A program made the translations under genes and the position numbers. The notes under the pieces were generated by a model that was not told the DNA's origin, did no database searches, and was given only the letters and a program-made list of their open reading frames with translations. Source: Parapristionchus giblindavisi (lineage: Eukaryota > Nematoda > Chromadorea > Rhabditida > Diplogasteridae). From it: DNA of 64,000 nucleotides. The stretch is from positions 248,001 to 312,000 of the forward strand of contig CALSFV010000269.1 of assembly GCA_943737045.1 (NCBI GenBank). The letters run 5' to 3'. This document shows, piece by piece, positions 10,301 to 23,999 of the stretch (its first letter is position 1; every line of letters starts with the position of its first letter).

Positions 10301-13300
10301 CTACATTTAGCTTACGTGCCTACGCGGTAACCCCATCCGCCGCGTCTCAGTCATTACCGCGGAGATTACGGCGTTGGCACTTAAGGCTAATATAACGATA
10401 CGTAAAGCTTTCGTAATTGCAAAAAAACGTTAGGTTGAAGAAGAAGCAAGAGAGTTGGCACAAATATGCAAATTGATCTCATACAAACAGTGAAGCGAGC
10501 GTGAAGAAAATGTTTGTTTCTGTCATGTCTCTCTCAGAAAAAATAAGATTTTTCTATTGAATTCTTTGAAGATTTCCCGTTGCACAATTTATGAATTGCG
10601 CCTATCTACCGTACACCGTATGAACTATATTGAGTATTGATTAATGTAACTGAGTTATTTCTGAGTTGTTCAAGTTATTCTTCAAACTAACCTACTAAAT
10701 TATTCAGTTATCACTCTAAAGCTTTCGTAATTGCAAAAAAACGTTAGGTTGAAGAAGAAGCAAGAGAGTTGGCACAAATATGCAAATTGATCTCATACAA
10801 ACAGTGAAGCGAACGTGAAGAAAATGTTTGTTTCTGTCATGTCTCTCTCAGAAAAAATAAGATTTTTCTATTGAATTCTTTGAAGATTTCCCGTTGCACA
10901 ATTTATGAATTGCGCCCATCTACCGTACACCGTATGAACTATATTGAGTATTGATTAATGTAACTGAGTTATTACTAAGTTGGTCAAGTTATTCTTCAAA
11001 CTAACCTACTAAATTATTCAGCTATCACTCTAAAGCTTTCGCAATTGAAAAAAAAACGTTAGGTTGAAGAAGAAGCAAGAGAGGTGGCAAAAATATGCAA
11101 ATTGATCTCATACAAACAGTGAAGCGAACGTGAAGAAAATGTTTGTTTCTGTCATGTCTCTCTCAGAAAAATAAGATTTTTCTATTGAATTCTTTGAAGA
11201 TTTCCCGTTGCACAATTTGTCAATAGCGCCTATCTACCGTACACCGTATGAACTATATTGAGTATTGATTAATGTAACTGAGTTATTTCTGAGTTGTTCA
11301 AGTTATTCTTCAACCTAACCTACCAAATTATTCAGCTATCACTCTAAAGCTTTTGTAATTGCAAAAAAAAACGTTAGGTTGAAGAAGAAGCAAGAGAGTT
11401 GGCACAAATATGCAAATTGATCTCATACAAACAGTGAAGCGAACGTGAAGAAAATGTTTGTTTCTGTCATGTCTCTCTCAGAAAAATAAGATTTTTCTTA
11501 TTGAATTCTTTGAAGATTTCCCATTGCACAATTTGTCAATAGCGCCTATCTACCGTACACCGTATGAACTATATTGAGTATTGATTAATGTAACTGAGTT
11601 ATTACTAAGTTGGTCAAGTTATTCTTCAAACTAACCTACTAAATTATTCAGCTATCACTCTAAAGCTTTCGCAATTGAAAAAAAACGTTAGGTTGAAGAA
11701 GAAGCAAGAGAGGTGGCAAAATATGCAAATTGATCTCATACAAACAGTGAAGCGAACTTGAAGAAAATGTTTGTTTCTGTCATGTCTCTCTCAGAAAAAT
11801 AAGATTTTTCTATTGAATTCTTTGAAGATTTCCCGTTGCACAATTTGTCAATAGCGCCTATCTACCGTACACCGTATGAACTGTATTGAGTATTGATTAA
11901 TGTAACTGAGTTATTACTAAGCTGGTTAAGTTATTCTTCAACCTAACCTACCAAATTATTCAGCTATCACTCTAAAGCTTTCGTAATTGCAAAAAAACGT
12001 TAGGTTGAAGAAGAAGCAAGAGAGTTGGCACAAATATGCAAATTGATCTCATACAAACAGTGAAGCGAACGTGAAGAAAATGTTTGTTTCTGTCATGTCT
12101 CTCTCAGAAAAAATAAGATTTTTCTATTGAATTCTTTGAAGATTTCCCGTTGCACAATTTATGAATTGCGCCTATCTACCGTACACCGTATGACCTATAT
12201 TGAGTATTGATTAATGCAACTGAGTTATTACTGAGTTGTTCAAGTTATTCTTCAAACTAACCTACTAAATTATTCAGTTATCACTCTAAAGCTTTCGTAA
12301 TTGCAAAAAACGTTAGGTTGAAGAAGAAGCAAGAGAGTTGGCACAAATATGCAAATTGATCTCATACAAACAGTGAAGCGAACGTGAAGAAAATGTTTGT
12401 TTCTGTCATGTCTCTCTAAGAAAGATAAGATTTTTCTATTGAATTCTTTGAAGATTTCCCGTTGCACAATTTGTCAATAGCGCCTATCTACCGTACACCG
12501 TATGAACTGTATTGAGTATTGATTAATTCAACTGAGTTATTTCTGAGTTGTTCAAGTTATTCTTCAACCTAACCTACTAAATTATTCAGTTATCACTCTA
12601 AAGCTTTCGTAATTGCAAAAAACGTTAGGTTGAAGAAGAAGCAAGAGAGTTGGCACAAATATGCAAATTGATCTCATACAAACAGTGAAGCGAACGTGAA
12701 GAAAATGTTTGTTTCTGTCATGTCTCTCTCAGAAAAATAAGATTTTTCTATTGAATTCTTTGAAGATTTCCCGTTGCACAATTTGTCAATAGCGCCTATC
12801 TACCGTACACCGTATGAACTATATTGAGTATTGATTAATGTAACTGAGTTATTACTAAGTTGGTCAAGTTATTCTTCAACCTCACCTACCAAATTATTCA
12901 GCTATCACTCTAAAGCTTTTGTAATTGCAAAAAAAAAAACGTTAGGTTGAAGAAGAAGCAAGAGAGTTGGCACAAATATGCAAATTGATCTCATACAAAC
13001 AGTGAAGCGAACGTGAAGAAAATGTTTGTTTCTGTCATGTCTCTCTCAGAAAAATAAGATTTTTCTATTGAATTCTTTGAAGATTTCCCGTTGCACAATT
13101 TGTCAATAGCGCCTATCTACCGTACACCGTATGAACTATATTGAGTATTGATTAATGTAACTGAGTTATTTCTGAGTTGTTCAAGTTATTCTTCAACCTA
13201 ACCTACCAAATTATTCAGCTATCACTCTAAAGCTTTTGTAATTGCAAAAAAAACGTTAGGTTGAAGAAGAAGCAAGAGAGTTGGCACAAATATGCAAATT

Positions 13301-16300
13301 GATCTCATACAAACAGTGAAGCGAACGTGAAGAAAATGTTTGTTTCTGTCATGTCTCTCTCAGAAAAATAAGATTTTTCTTATTGAATTCTTTGAAGATT
13401 TCCCATTGCACAATTTGTCAATAGCACCTATCTACCGTACACCGTATGAACTATATTGAGTATTGATTAATGTAACTGAGTTATTACTAAGTTGGTCAAG
13501 TTATTCTTCAAACTAACCTACTAAATTATTCAGCTATCACTCTAAAGCTTTCGCAATTGAAAAAAAAACGTTAGGTTGAAGAAGAAGCAAGAGAGGTGGC
13601 AAAAATATGCAAATTGATCTCATACAAACAGTGAAGCGAACTTGAAGAAAATGTTTGTTTCTGTCATGTCTCTCTCAGATAAATAAGATTTTTCTATTGA
13701 ATTCTTTGAAGATTTCCCGTTGCACAATTTATGAATTGCGCCTATCTACCGTACACCGTATGACCTATATTGAGTATTGATTAATGCAACTGAGTTATTA
13801 CTGAGTTGTTCAAGTTATTCTTCAAACTAACCTACTAAATTATTCAGTTATCACTCTAAAGCTTTCGTAATTGCAAAAAACGTTAGGTTGAAGAAGAAGC
13901 AAGAGAGTTGGCACAAATATGCAAATTGATCTCATACAAACAGTGAAGCGAACGTGAAGAAAATGTTTGTTTCTGTCATGTCTCTCTCAGAAAAAATAAG
14001 ATTTTTCTATTGAATTCTTTGAAGATTTCCCGTTGCACAATTTATGAATTGCGCCTATCTACCGTACACCGTATGAACTATATTGAGTATTGATTAATGC
14101 AACTGAGTTATTACTAAGTTGGTCAAGTTATTCTTCAACCTAACTTACCAAATTATTCAGCTATCACTCTAAAGCTTTCGTAATGGCAAAAAAAACGTTA
14201 GGTTGAAGAAGAAGCAAGAGAGTTGGCACAAATATGCAAATTGATCTCATACAAACAGTGAAGCGAACGTGAAGAAAATGTTTGTTTCTGTCATGTCTCT
14301 CTCAGAAAAAATAAGATTTTTCTATTGAATTCTTTGAAGATTTCCCGTTGCACAATTTATGAATTGCGCCTATCTACCGTACACCGTATGAACTATATTG
14401 AGTATTGATTAATGCAACTGAGTTATTACTGAGTTGTTCAAGTTATTCTTCAAACTAACCTACTAAATTATTCAGTTATCACTCTAAAGCTTTCGTAATT
14501 GCAAAAAAACGTTAGGTTGAAGAAGAAGCAAGAGAGTTGGCACAAATATGCAAATTGATCTCATACAAACAGTGAAGCGAACGTGAAGAAAATGTTTGTT
14601 TCTGTCATGTCTCTCTAAGAAAGATAAGATTTTTCTATTGAATTCTTTGAAGATTTCCCGTTGCACAATTTGTCAATAGCGCCTATCTACCGTACACCGT
14701 ATGAACTGTATTGAGTATTGATTAATTCAACTGAGTTATTTCTGAGTTGTTCAAGTTATTCTTCAACCTAACCTACTAAATTATTCAGTTATCACTCTAA
14801 AGCTTTCGTAATTGCAAAAAACGTTAGGTTGAAGAAGAAGCAAGAGAGTTGGCACAAATATGCAAATTGATCTCATACAAACAGTGAAGCGAACGTGAAG
14901 AAAATGTTTGTTTCTGTCATGTCTCTCTCAGAAAAATAAGATTTTTCTATTGAATTCTTTGAAGATTTCCCGTTGCACAATTTGTCAATAGCGCCTATCT
15001 ACCGTACACCGTATGAACTATATTGAGTATTGATTAATGTAACTGAGTTATTACTAAGTTGGTCAAGTTATTCTTCAACCTCACCTACCAAATTATTCAG
15101 CTATCACTATAAAGCTTTCGTAATTGCAAAAAAAAAACGTTAGGTTGAAGAAGAAGCAAGAGAGTTGGCAAAAAATATGCAAATTGGTCCCATACAAACA
15201 GTGAAGCGAACGTGAAGAAAATGTTTGTTTCTGTCATGTCTCTCTAAGAAAGATAAGATTTTTCTATTGAATTCTTTGAAGATTTCCCGTTGCACAATTT
15301 GTCAATAGCGCCTATCTACCGTACACCGTATGAACTATATTGAGTATTGATTAATGTAACTGAGTTATTACTAAGTTGGTCAAGTTATTCTTCAACCTCA
15401 CCTACCAAATTATTCAGCTATCACTATAAAGCTTTCGTAATTGCAAAAAAAACGTTAGGTTGAAGAAGAAGCAAGAGAGTTGGCAAAAAATATGCAAATT
15501 GGTCCCATACAAACAGTGAAGCGAACGTGAAGAAAATGTTTGTTTCTGTCATGTCTCTCTAAGAAAGATAAGATTTTTCTATTGAATTCTTTGAAGATTT
15601 CCCGTTGCACAATTTGTCAATAGCGCCTATCTACCGTACACCGTATGAACTATATTGAGTATTGATTAATGTAACTGAGTTATTACTAAGTTGGTCAAGT
15701 TATTCTTCAACCTAACTTACCAAATTATTCAGCTATCACTCTAAAGCTTTCGTAATGGCAAAAAAAACGTTAGGTTGAAGAAGAAGCAAGAGAGTTGGCA
15801 CAAATATGCAAATTGATCTCATACAAACAGTGAAGCGAACGTGAAGAAAATGTTTGTTTCTGTCATGTCTCTCTCAGAAAAAATAAGATTTTTCTATTGA
15901 ATTCTTTGAAGATTTCCCGTTGCACAATTTATGAATTGCGCCTATCTACCGTACACCGTATGAACTATATTGAGTATTGATTAATGCAACTGAGTTATTA
16001 CTGAGTTGTTCAAGTTATTCTTCAAACTAACCTACTAAATTATTCAGTTATCACTCTAAAGCTTTCGTAATTGCAAAAAAACGTTAGGTTGAAGAAGAAG
16101 CAAGAGAGTTGGCACAAATATGCAAATTGATCTCATACAAACAGTGAAGCGAACGTGAAGAAAATGTTTGTTTCTGTCATGTCTCTCTAAGAAAGATAAG
16201 ATTTTTCTATTGAATTCTTTGAAGATTTCCCGTTGCACAATTTGTCAATAGCGCCTATCTACCGTACACCGTATGAACTGTATTGAGTATTGATTAATTC

Positions 16301-17224
16301 AACTGAGTTATTTCTGAGTTGTTCAAGTTATTCTTCAACCTAACCTACTAAATTATTCAGTTATCACTCTAAAGCTTTCGTAATTGCAAAAAACGTTAGG
16401 TTGAAGAAGAAGCAAGAGAGTTGGCACAAATATGCAAATTGATCTCATACAAACAGTGAAGCGAACGTGAAGAAAATGTTTGTTTCTGTCATGTCTCTCT
16501 CAGAAAAATAAGATTTTTCTATTGAATTCTTTGAAGATTTCCCGTTGCACAATTTGTCAATAGCGCCTATCTACCGTACACCGTATGAACTATATTGAGT
16601 ATTGATTAATGTAACTGAGTTATTACTAAGTTGGTCAAGTTATTCTTCAACCTCACCTACCAAATTATTCAGCTATCACTATAAAGCTTTCGTAATTGCA
16701 AAAAAAAAACGTTAGGTTGAAGAAGAAGCAAGAGAGTTGGCAAAAAATATGCAAATTGGTCCCATACAAACAGTGAAGCGAACGTGAAGAAAATGTTTGT
16801 TTCTGTCATGTCTCTCTAAGAAAGATAAGATTTTTCTATTGAATTCTTTGAAGATTTCCCGTTGCACAATTTGTCAATAGCGCCTATCTACCGTACACCG
16901 TATGAACTATATTGAGTATTGATTAATGTAACTGAGTTATTACTAAGTTGGTCAAGTTATTCTTCAACCTCACCTACCAAATTATTCAGCTATCACTATA
17001 AAGCTTTCGTAATTGCAAAAAAAACGTTAGGTTGAAGAAGAAGCAAGAGAGTTGGCAAAAAATATGCAAATTGGTCCCATACAAACAGTGAAGCGAACGT
17101 GAAGAAAATGTTTGTTTCTGTCATGTCTCTCTAAGAAAGATAAGATTTTTCTATTGAATTCTTTGAAGATTTCCCGTTGCACAATTTGTCAATAGCGCCT
17201 ATCTACCGTACACCGTATGAACTG
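7369..17224. repeat. Satellite array, ~31 monomers of ~314 bp with higher-order structure
   Basis: The phrase CCGTACACCGTATGA recurs about 31 times, mostly every 310-318 bp, from about 7,450 to 17,205. Each monomer runs through AAGCTTTCGTAATTGC, AACGTTAGGTTGAAGAAG, ATATGCAAATTGATCTC, TTTGAAGATTTCCCG and CTAAGTTGGTCAAG. Monomers fall into variant types that repeat in order. 14,142-15,500 matches 15,713-17,070, a ~1,571-bp period of five monomers. Spacings of 1,055 and 1,680 bp between the inserts at 7,558, 8,612 and 10,292 fit three and five monomers plus the insert. Small open frames in it (for example minus 12,270, 14,484 and 16,056) are monomer translations and not genes. The array stops abruptly at 17,224. 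Confidence 0.95.
7558..7669. mobile_element. 112-bp palindromic TA-flanked MITE, co-amplified within the satellite
   Basis: The insert interrupts the monomer at CACTCTA/TAAAGC and is bounded by TA. Its arms are ATCGCTACATTTAGC...GGCTAATATAACGAT. Copies are also at 8,612-8,722 and 10,292-10,402 inside the array. Unlinked relatives are at 43,670-43,786 and 53,688-53,791. The identical insertion point in the three satellite copies shows that the insert was duplicated with the monomers. Confidence 0.8.
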
Positions 17225-17860
17225 TGCATCGGTGCATTAGCCCTCCGAATCCCTAAACCAAGATGACACAGAGTATTCCGATTTCCTGAATGTCTTTAAA
17301 GGGATGAATCGTGGTAGACTGGAGGATATCCTAACCCGGGATAAACCTTCGCTGATTTTGCTCTAAACTACACCATAATTAGAGAATGTTCAAGAAGTGG
17401 GCCAAGAGTGTCGGATAATCAACGGAAAGTCAAACTGGGGAGTATACGACTTCTGCCCCCTATTTTAGGCGCCTCTCCCGGCATATGACTGATATCGATT
17501 TTGTGATAGGGCGAATAAATATTTAAATGCAATTCGAGAGTTAGATTTTTTTTGCGAATAAATATTTAAATGCAATTCGAGAGTAGACTTTCAACGAGCT
17601 ACTAAATTATTCTCCATTGCTTTTGGGGGTCATATGTTACTAAGTTCGTAAGCTACCCTCTCCCCTTCTCTATCCGTCTCCCCTCCCCTCCCTCACACTC
17701 TCCCTCTCACCTTATCTCTCCCTCTCTTAAATCTATTGAAGTTATTTAATATGTAAAAATAATGTTCTTTTTTGATATATGCAATATGCAAAACAATGTC
17801 ATTGGTTTAGTAGCCATTGAAGTACAACGTGGGCATTAATTTTTAATAAAATGTTTATTA
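17225..17860. other. Transition region after the satellite
   Basis: No gene is seen. It contains a direct duplication of GCGAATAAATATTTAAATGC (17,511 and 17,556) and a pyrimidine-rich stretch 17,650-17,730 (repeated CTCTCCCTCTC). Confidence 0.4.
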
Positions 17861-20800
17861 GTTAACATACAACGTTAAAACAAAACGGAACGGAGTCCCC
17901 ATGCATAGTGTCGACACTTCCCGAGACAGTGTTGATTCTGACTCCAGTATAACTCCATGAAGTAATATAGTCACTGTATTCGATGAGGGGTCCCGGATGA
18001 TGCAATAGTTCGATGACATGTCCCAGATGATGCAATAGGGCACGACACATCTCTCACATACACAATTCCTCCGGGGCTCCCTGAAAAGCAAGTTATTAAC
18101 CTGACGCAAGATCGGAGACAGCAACCCGTCTAAAGTCGTCGCAGTTTTCGATTGATATTCGAAAATTAATGCTAATCCTCAATTTATGCTATATTTAACG
18201 GATCATAGCCAAAATGTTCAACCTAACTAAAGTAATTAGCATAATAAATAGTTAAACAAGTGAAAAACGATAGGAGAATAACGAAAAATATATAATTGTA
18301 CATATCTCTCAACGAAAATACAAAACATAAGTGTATTTTTACCCCCATTTAGATGAAACCGCTGGTGTAGACAGACAGTGGACTGATAGTAGAATAGGCC
18401 TCCACGATGTAGTCCGTCGTTGCAGAGCCATCACGTAGGGGTAATGAATTTTTAGTTAGGGATTGGCAAAAGTCAAGGAACATCATTTACGTGATGGCGA
18501 TCGACATCCTCCCGAGTGGACTGATAGTAGAATAGGCCTCCACGATGTAGTCCGTCGTTGCAGAGCCATCACGTACTGGTAATGAATTTTTAGTTAGGGA
18601 TTGGCAAAAGTCAAGGAACATCATTTACGTGATGGCGATCGACATCCTCCCGAGAACAACCAAGTAGCAACAACTACCTGCCTGCAAAATTGATTGTGAG
18701 ATATTGTAAACCGTTGCAAGACGGTGAATGCATACAGTTATATATCAGAAAGCATTATTTAATCGAATATTTTTTATTTAAGTACATAATGTTACATTTA
18801 AAACAAAACACAAGTCTAATATTTACAATACAAATGTCGAGCGACAATCCCGGGACGGGGCAATCAGGCTTCCACGATAGAGTTCTTCGTCTCCCGAGCC
18901 GGTTGCAGCCGATAAAGCATCGTTGGTCGTAATTGAATAGATCCGACACGTTTCCGAGAACCTGAAATACTGAATTTACTCAAAAAAAGTAGTATGAACA
19001 CACCCGTGAGGATTCAGCCAAAAAATGAAATCAACAATAAAAGATAGAGTAGAACCAAAAAACAAGTGTATTTCTACCTGATTGCAGATGAAACCCGGCA
19101 TATACACTCCACACGTCGCAGGCAGAAGTAGAATAAGAACAGAACAACCATCATTGAAGTAGACGAACATGTAGAATACGTTCGACAAGGTCCCATGAAC
19201 CTGAAAATCATATATCATTGCATGAAGTTATTATAAAACGTATTCAAAGACTTACAACACTACACAAGACTGAGTAGACGCAGGTTAAACCAGTAGAATA
19301 TGTAATACAATTCAATCAAGAATAATAAAAGTGAAAACGTAATTACGAAAAATAAGAGTAATTTACCTGCATTTAGATGAAGAAGCTGGTGTAGACAGAC
19401 AATGGACAGATAGTAGAATAGGCCTCCACGATGTAGTCCGTCGTTGCAATGCCATCACGTAGGGGTATTGAATTTTTAGTTGGGGATTGGCAAAAGTCAA
19501 GGAACATCATTTACGTGATGGCGATGGACATCCTCCCGCCAACAAACAAGTAACAACAAGAATCATCCTGCACAAGAGAAATAGAACATAAAAATTTAAA
19601 TTAAACATGGTGTTGCATAATTGATAAGAAAATTTAAATCCGTTGAATCAGATAAACTAACAGGCCGGATCATGAGAACTGACATAATTCCCGGAATTGA
19701 CAGTAGCCTGGAATTAATAAAATTAAAATCAATGGAAAAAAAATGAAAAACTTACGTAACGACGCCGAAATATCAATCGAAAAAAGAAAATGTTTTAGGA
19801 AAATGGCAAAATTTGTTTGGATACGGTATACTGGTCTTGAGTGGAAAAGACGCGATATGTGCGCGCTCTCCCACTCACAGTGTGCACTCTCGCTCTGTTT
19901 TATGACCAGTGTGATGTCTCTCAACGAAAATACAAAACATAATTGTATTTTTACCTGCATTTAGATGAAGAAGCTGGTGTAGACAGACAATGGGCAGATA
20001 GTAGAATAGGCCTCCACGATGTAAACCGTCGTTGAAGAGCCATCACGTAGGGGTAATGAATTTTTAGTTGGGGATTGGCAAAAGTCAAGGAACATCATTT
20101 ACGTGATGGCGATCGACATCCTCCCGAGTAAACTGATAGTAGAATAGGCCTCCACGATGTAAACCGTCGTTGAAGAGCCATCACGTAGGGGTAATGAATT
20201 TTTAGTTAGGGATTGGCAAAAGTCAAGGAACATCATTTACGTGATGGCGATCGACATCCTCCCGACAATAACCAAGTAGCAACAACTACCTGCCTGCAAA
20301 ATTGATTGTGAGATATTGTAAACCGTTGCAAGACGGTGAATGCATACAGTTATATATCAGAAAGCATTATTTAATCGAATATTTTTTATTTAAGTACATA
20401 ATGTTACATTTAAAACGAAACACAAGTCTAATATTTACAATACAAATGTCGAGCGACAATCCCGAGACTTCCAGGCTTCCACGATATAGTTCTTCGTTTC
20501 CCAATGGACATCCTCCCGAAAATGAAGTAGAAGAACATGTAAAATACGTTCGACCAGATCCAGTGAACCTGCAAATCTTAAATCAATGCGTGAAATTATA
20601 ATAAACCGTATTCGAAGACTAATAACTGAGTAGCGTTAAAAGTAACAACGTAAATACAACACATAAGTGTATTTTTACCTGCAGGCCTCCACGATGTAAT
20701 CCGTCGTTGCAATGCCATCACGTAGGGGTATTGAATTTTTAGTTGGGGATTGGCAAAAGTCAAGGAACATCATTTACGTGATGGCGATGGACATCCTCCC

Positions 20801-23600
20801 GATAACAACCAAGTAGCAACAAGAATCATCCTGCACAAGAGAAATAGAACATAAAAATTTAAATTAAACCTGGTGTTGCATAATTGATAAGAAAATTTAA
20901 ATCCGTTGCATCAGATAAACTAACAGGCCGGATCATGAGAACTGACATAATTCCCGGAATTGACAGTAGCCTGGAATTAATAAAATTAAAATCAATGGAA
21001 AAAAAATGAAAAACTTACGTAACGACGCCGAAATATCAATCGAAAAAAGAAAATGTTTTAGGAAAATGGCAAAATTTGTTTGGATACGGTATACTGGTCT
21101 TGAGTGGAAAAGACGCGATATGTGCGCGCTCTCCCACTCACAGTGTGCACTCTCGCTCTGTTTTATGACCAGTGTGATGTCTCTCAACGAAAATACAAAA
21201 CATAATTGTATTTTTACCTGCATTTAGATGAAGAAGCTGGTGTAGACAGACAATGGGCAGATAGTAGAATAGGCCTCCACGATGTAAACCGTCGTTGAAG
21301 AGCCATCACGTAGGGGTAATGAATTTTTAGTTGGGGATTGGCAAAAGTCAAGGAACATCATTTACGTGATGGCGATCGACATCCTCCCGAGTAAACTGAT
21401 AGTAGAATAGGCCTCCACGATGTAAACCGTCGTTGAAGAGCCATCACGTAGGGGTAATGAATTTTTAGTTAGGGATTGGCAAAAGTCAAGGAACATCATT
21501 TACGTGATGGCGATCGACATCCTCCGGACAATAACCAAGTAGCAACAACTACCTGCCTGCAAAATTGATTGTGAGATATTGTAAACCGTTGCAAGACGGT
21601 GAATGCATACAGTTATATATCAGAAAGCATTATTTAATCGAATATTTTTTATTTAAGTACATAATGTTACATTTAAAACGAAACACAAGTCTAATATTTA
21701 CAATACAAATGTCGAGCGACAATCCCGAGACGGGGCAATCAGGCTTCCACGATATAGTTCTTCGTTTCCCAATGGACATCCTCCCGAAAATGAAGTAGAA
21801 GAACATGTAAAATACGTTCGACCAGATCCAGTGAACCTGCAAATCTTAAATCAATGCGTGAAATTATAATAAACCGTATTCGAAGACTAATAACTGAGTA
21901 GCGTTAAAAGTAACAACGTAAATACAACACATAAGTGTATTTTTACCTGCAGGCCTCCACGATGTAATCCGTCGTTGCAATGCCATCACGTAGGGGTATT
22001 GAATTTTTAGTTGGGGATTGGCAAAAGTCAAGGAACATCATTTACGTGATGGCGATGGACATCCTCCCGATAACAACCAAGTAGCAACAAGAATCATCCT
22101 GCACAAGAGAAATAGAACATAAAAATTTAAATTAAACCTGGTGTTGCATAATTGATAAGAAAATTTAAATCCGTTGCATCAGATAAACTAACAGGCCGGA
22201 TCATGAGAACTGACGTAATTCCCGGAATTGACAGTAGCCTGGAATTAATAAAATTAAAATCAATGGAAAATAAATGAAAAACTTACGTAACGACGCCGAA
22301 ATATCAATCGAAAAAAGAAAATGTTTTAGGAAAATGGCAAAATTTGTTTGGATACGGTATACTGGTCTTGAGTGGAAAAGACGCGATATGTGCGCGCTCT
22401 CCCACTCACAGTGTGCACTCTCGCTCTGTTTTATGACCAGTGTGATGTCTCTCAACGAAAATACAAAACATAAGTGTATTTTTACCTGCATTTAGATGAA
22501 GAAGCTGGTGTAGACAGACAATGGACCGATAGTAGAATAGACCTCCACGATGTAGTCCGTCGTTGCTATGCCATCACGTAGGGGTAATGAATTTTTAGTT
22601 GGGGCTGGGCAAAAGTCAAGGAACATCATTTACGTGATGGCGATCGACATCCTCCCGACAACATTCACGTAGCAACAACTATTTGCCTACAAAATAGATT
22701 GTGAGATATTGTAAACCGTTGCAAGACGGTGAGTACATATATCTTTCAGAACACGTTATTTAATCGAATATTTTTTATTTACGTACATAAATAAACAAAC
22801 ACCAGTCTAATATTTACAATACAAATATCGACAGACAATCCCGGAACGGGATAAATAATGTATTTACAATACAAATATCGACAGACAATCCCGGAACGGG
22901 ATAAATAATGAATCTGGCTTCAGCGATAGAGTTCTTCGTTTCCAGAGCAACTTGCAGCCGATAAAGCTTCATTTGTTGTAATTGATTAAATCCGACACGT
23001 TTCAGAGAACCTGAAAGAATGCTTACGTAATACAATCGGTTTGCGTAAAATTATAGCACTACTCAGATTTAGTCTTATGGCACTACTCAGATTTAGTCAA
23101 AAAAGTAGTATGAGCAAACACCCGAGGTTTCAGCCGACAAATGAATTCAACAATAAAAGATATAGTTTCTACCCGACCTGATTAAAGATGAAACAATCGC
23201 ACATGCACTTCATAAGTCCCAGGCAGGAGTTGAATAAAGACAGATTAAGTAGACATTCGACACGATCCCGTCAACCTGAAAATCTTAAATCGATGCATGA
23301 CATGATAATAAAATGAAACGTATTCTACGACTTATAACGTTACACAACCTTAAGTAGACGCAGGTTAGGTCAGTAAAATATATAAAACAGTTCAACTCAA
23401 TCAAGAATATTGAAAGTACACACGTAATTACGAAAAGTAAGTGTATCTTACCTGCATTTAGATGAAACAGTTGGTGTAGCCATGAGAAAAAATAAATCCA
23501 TTGCATCAGATAAAATAACAGGCCGAATAATGAAGATTGACACAACTCCCGCAACAGACAGTGGCCTGCAATTACTAAAATTGAAATCAATGAAAACAAA
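17860..23600 (-). repeat. Tandem region of ~1.26-kb units with recurrent hairpin module and decayed exon-like segments
   Basis: Three long units start about 19,670, 20,933 and 22,201, spaced 1,263 and 1,268 bp. More diverged copies lie on both sides. A module flanked by GCCATCACGTA and TACGTGATGGC (11-nt inverted arms around ~50 nt) recurs about ten times, sometimes doubled with a ~140-bp period (18,430/18,570; 20,040/20,180; 21,300/21,440). The best coding-like segment on the minus strand is 19,078-19,200. It has 41 open codons between CAG and a GT donor and reads GTLSNVFYMFVYF and later LLLPATCGVYMPGFICNQ, which looks membrane-like. Sister segments carry stops or indels (GVYMPGFIC against SVYTSGFI-stop). 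This may be a decayed, tandemly amplified membrane-protein gene. I do not recognise the family. Confidence 0.6.
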
Positions 23601-23794
23601 AATTAAAAACTTACGTAACGACGTCAAAATATCAATCGAAAGAAAGAAAAAAGAAAATATTTTAGGAAATTATATTATACGAAATTATATTGCGTATATT
23701 GTCTTTCATGTTGCGTCTTTGGATTACGGTATTTCTAAAGCTCTCTACTGTGAGTGCGCGCACGCCTCTACCCATAGCACTCGTTGTCTCTTCA

Positions 23795-23925
23795 CTCACA
23801 TCGAGCCCCCGTGGCGTACTGGTTAACGCTTCTGTCTTCGGATCGGAGTGTCGCTGGTTCGACTCCCATTAAGTGCAAATGTCTTTTGTCAATTTGTTCT
23901 GATGTTCTCTTCTCTCATTTGTGAC
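23795..23925 (+). repeat. tRNA-derived SINE
   Basis: It contains TGGCGTACTGGTTAACGC (A-box-like), CTTCGGATCGG (anticodon-loop-like) and GCTGGTTCGACTCCCA (B-box-like). Unlike a real tRNA, the acceptor arm does not pair well. The 3' part, AAGTGCAAATGTCTTTTGTC and TTTGTTCTGA, is shared with a second copy at 44,285-44,390 with a similar tRNA head (GTGTACTGGTAACGCGTCGG). A shared tRNA-unrelated body is the mark of a SINE family. Confidence 0.7.
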
Positions 23926-23999
23926 TCCGCCCACAAATGAAAGGTGAAGAATGTAAGCTCCGCCCACAAAAGGTGAAGAATGTAAATCTAAAGTGGCGG

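Noticed and set aside
12270..16238. Three identical ~60-aa open frames (minus strand)
   Set aside because: They are the same satellite monomer variants repeated in higher-order blocks. They have no splice signals, and indels break the frame in other monomers.
7369..17224. CRISPR-like array
   Set aside because: The monomers are ~314 bp of continuous satellite without unique spacers, and the genome is eukaryotic.
19670..22495. Paired overlapping ORFs of 96 and 73 aa repeated three times
   Set aside because: They lie on opposite strands over the same DNA and run through probable splice sites. They repeat because the 1.26-kb unit repeats.
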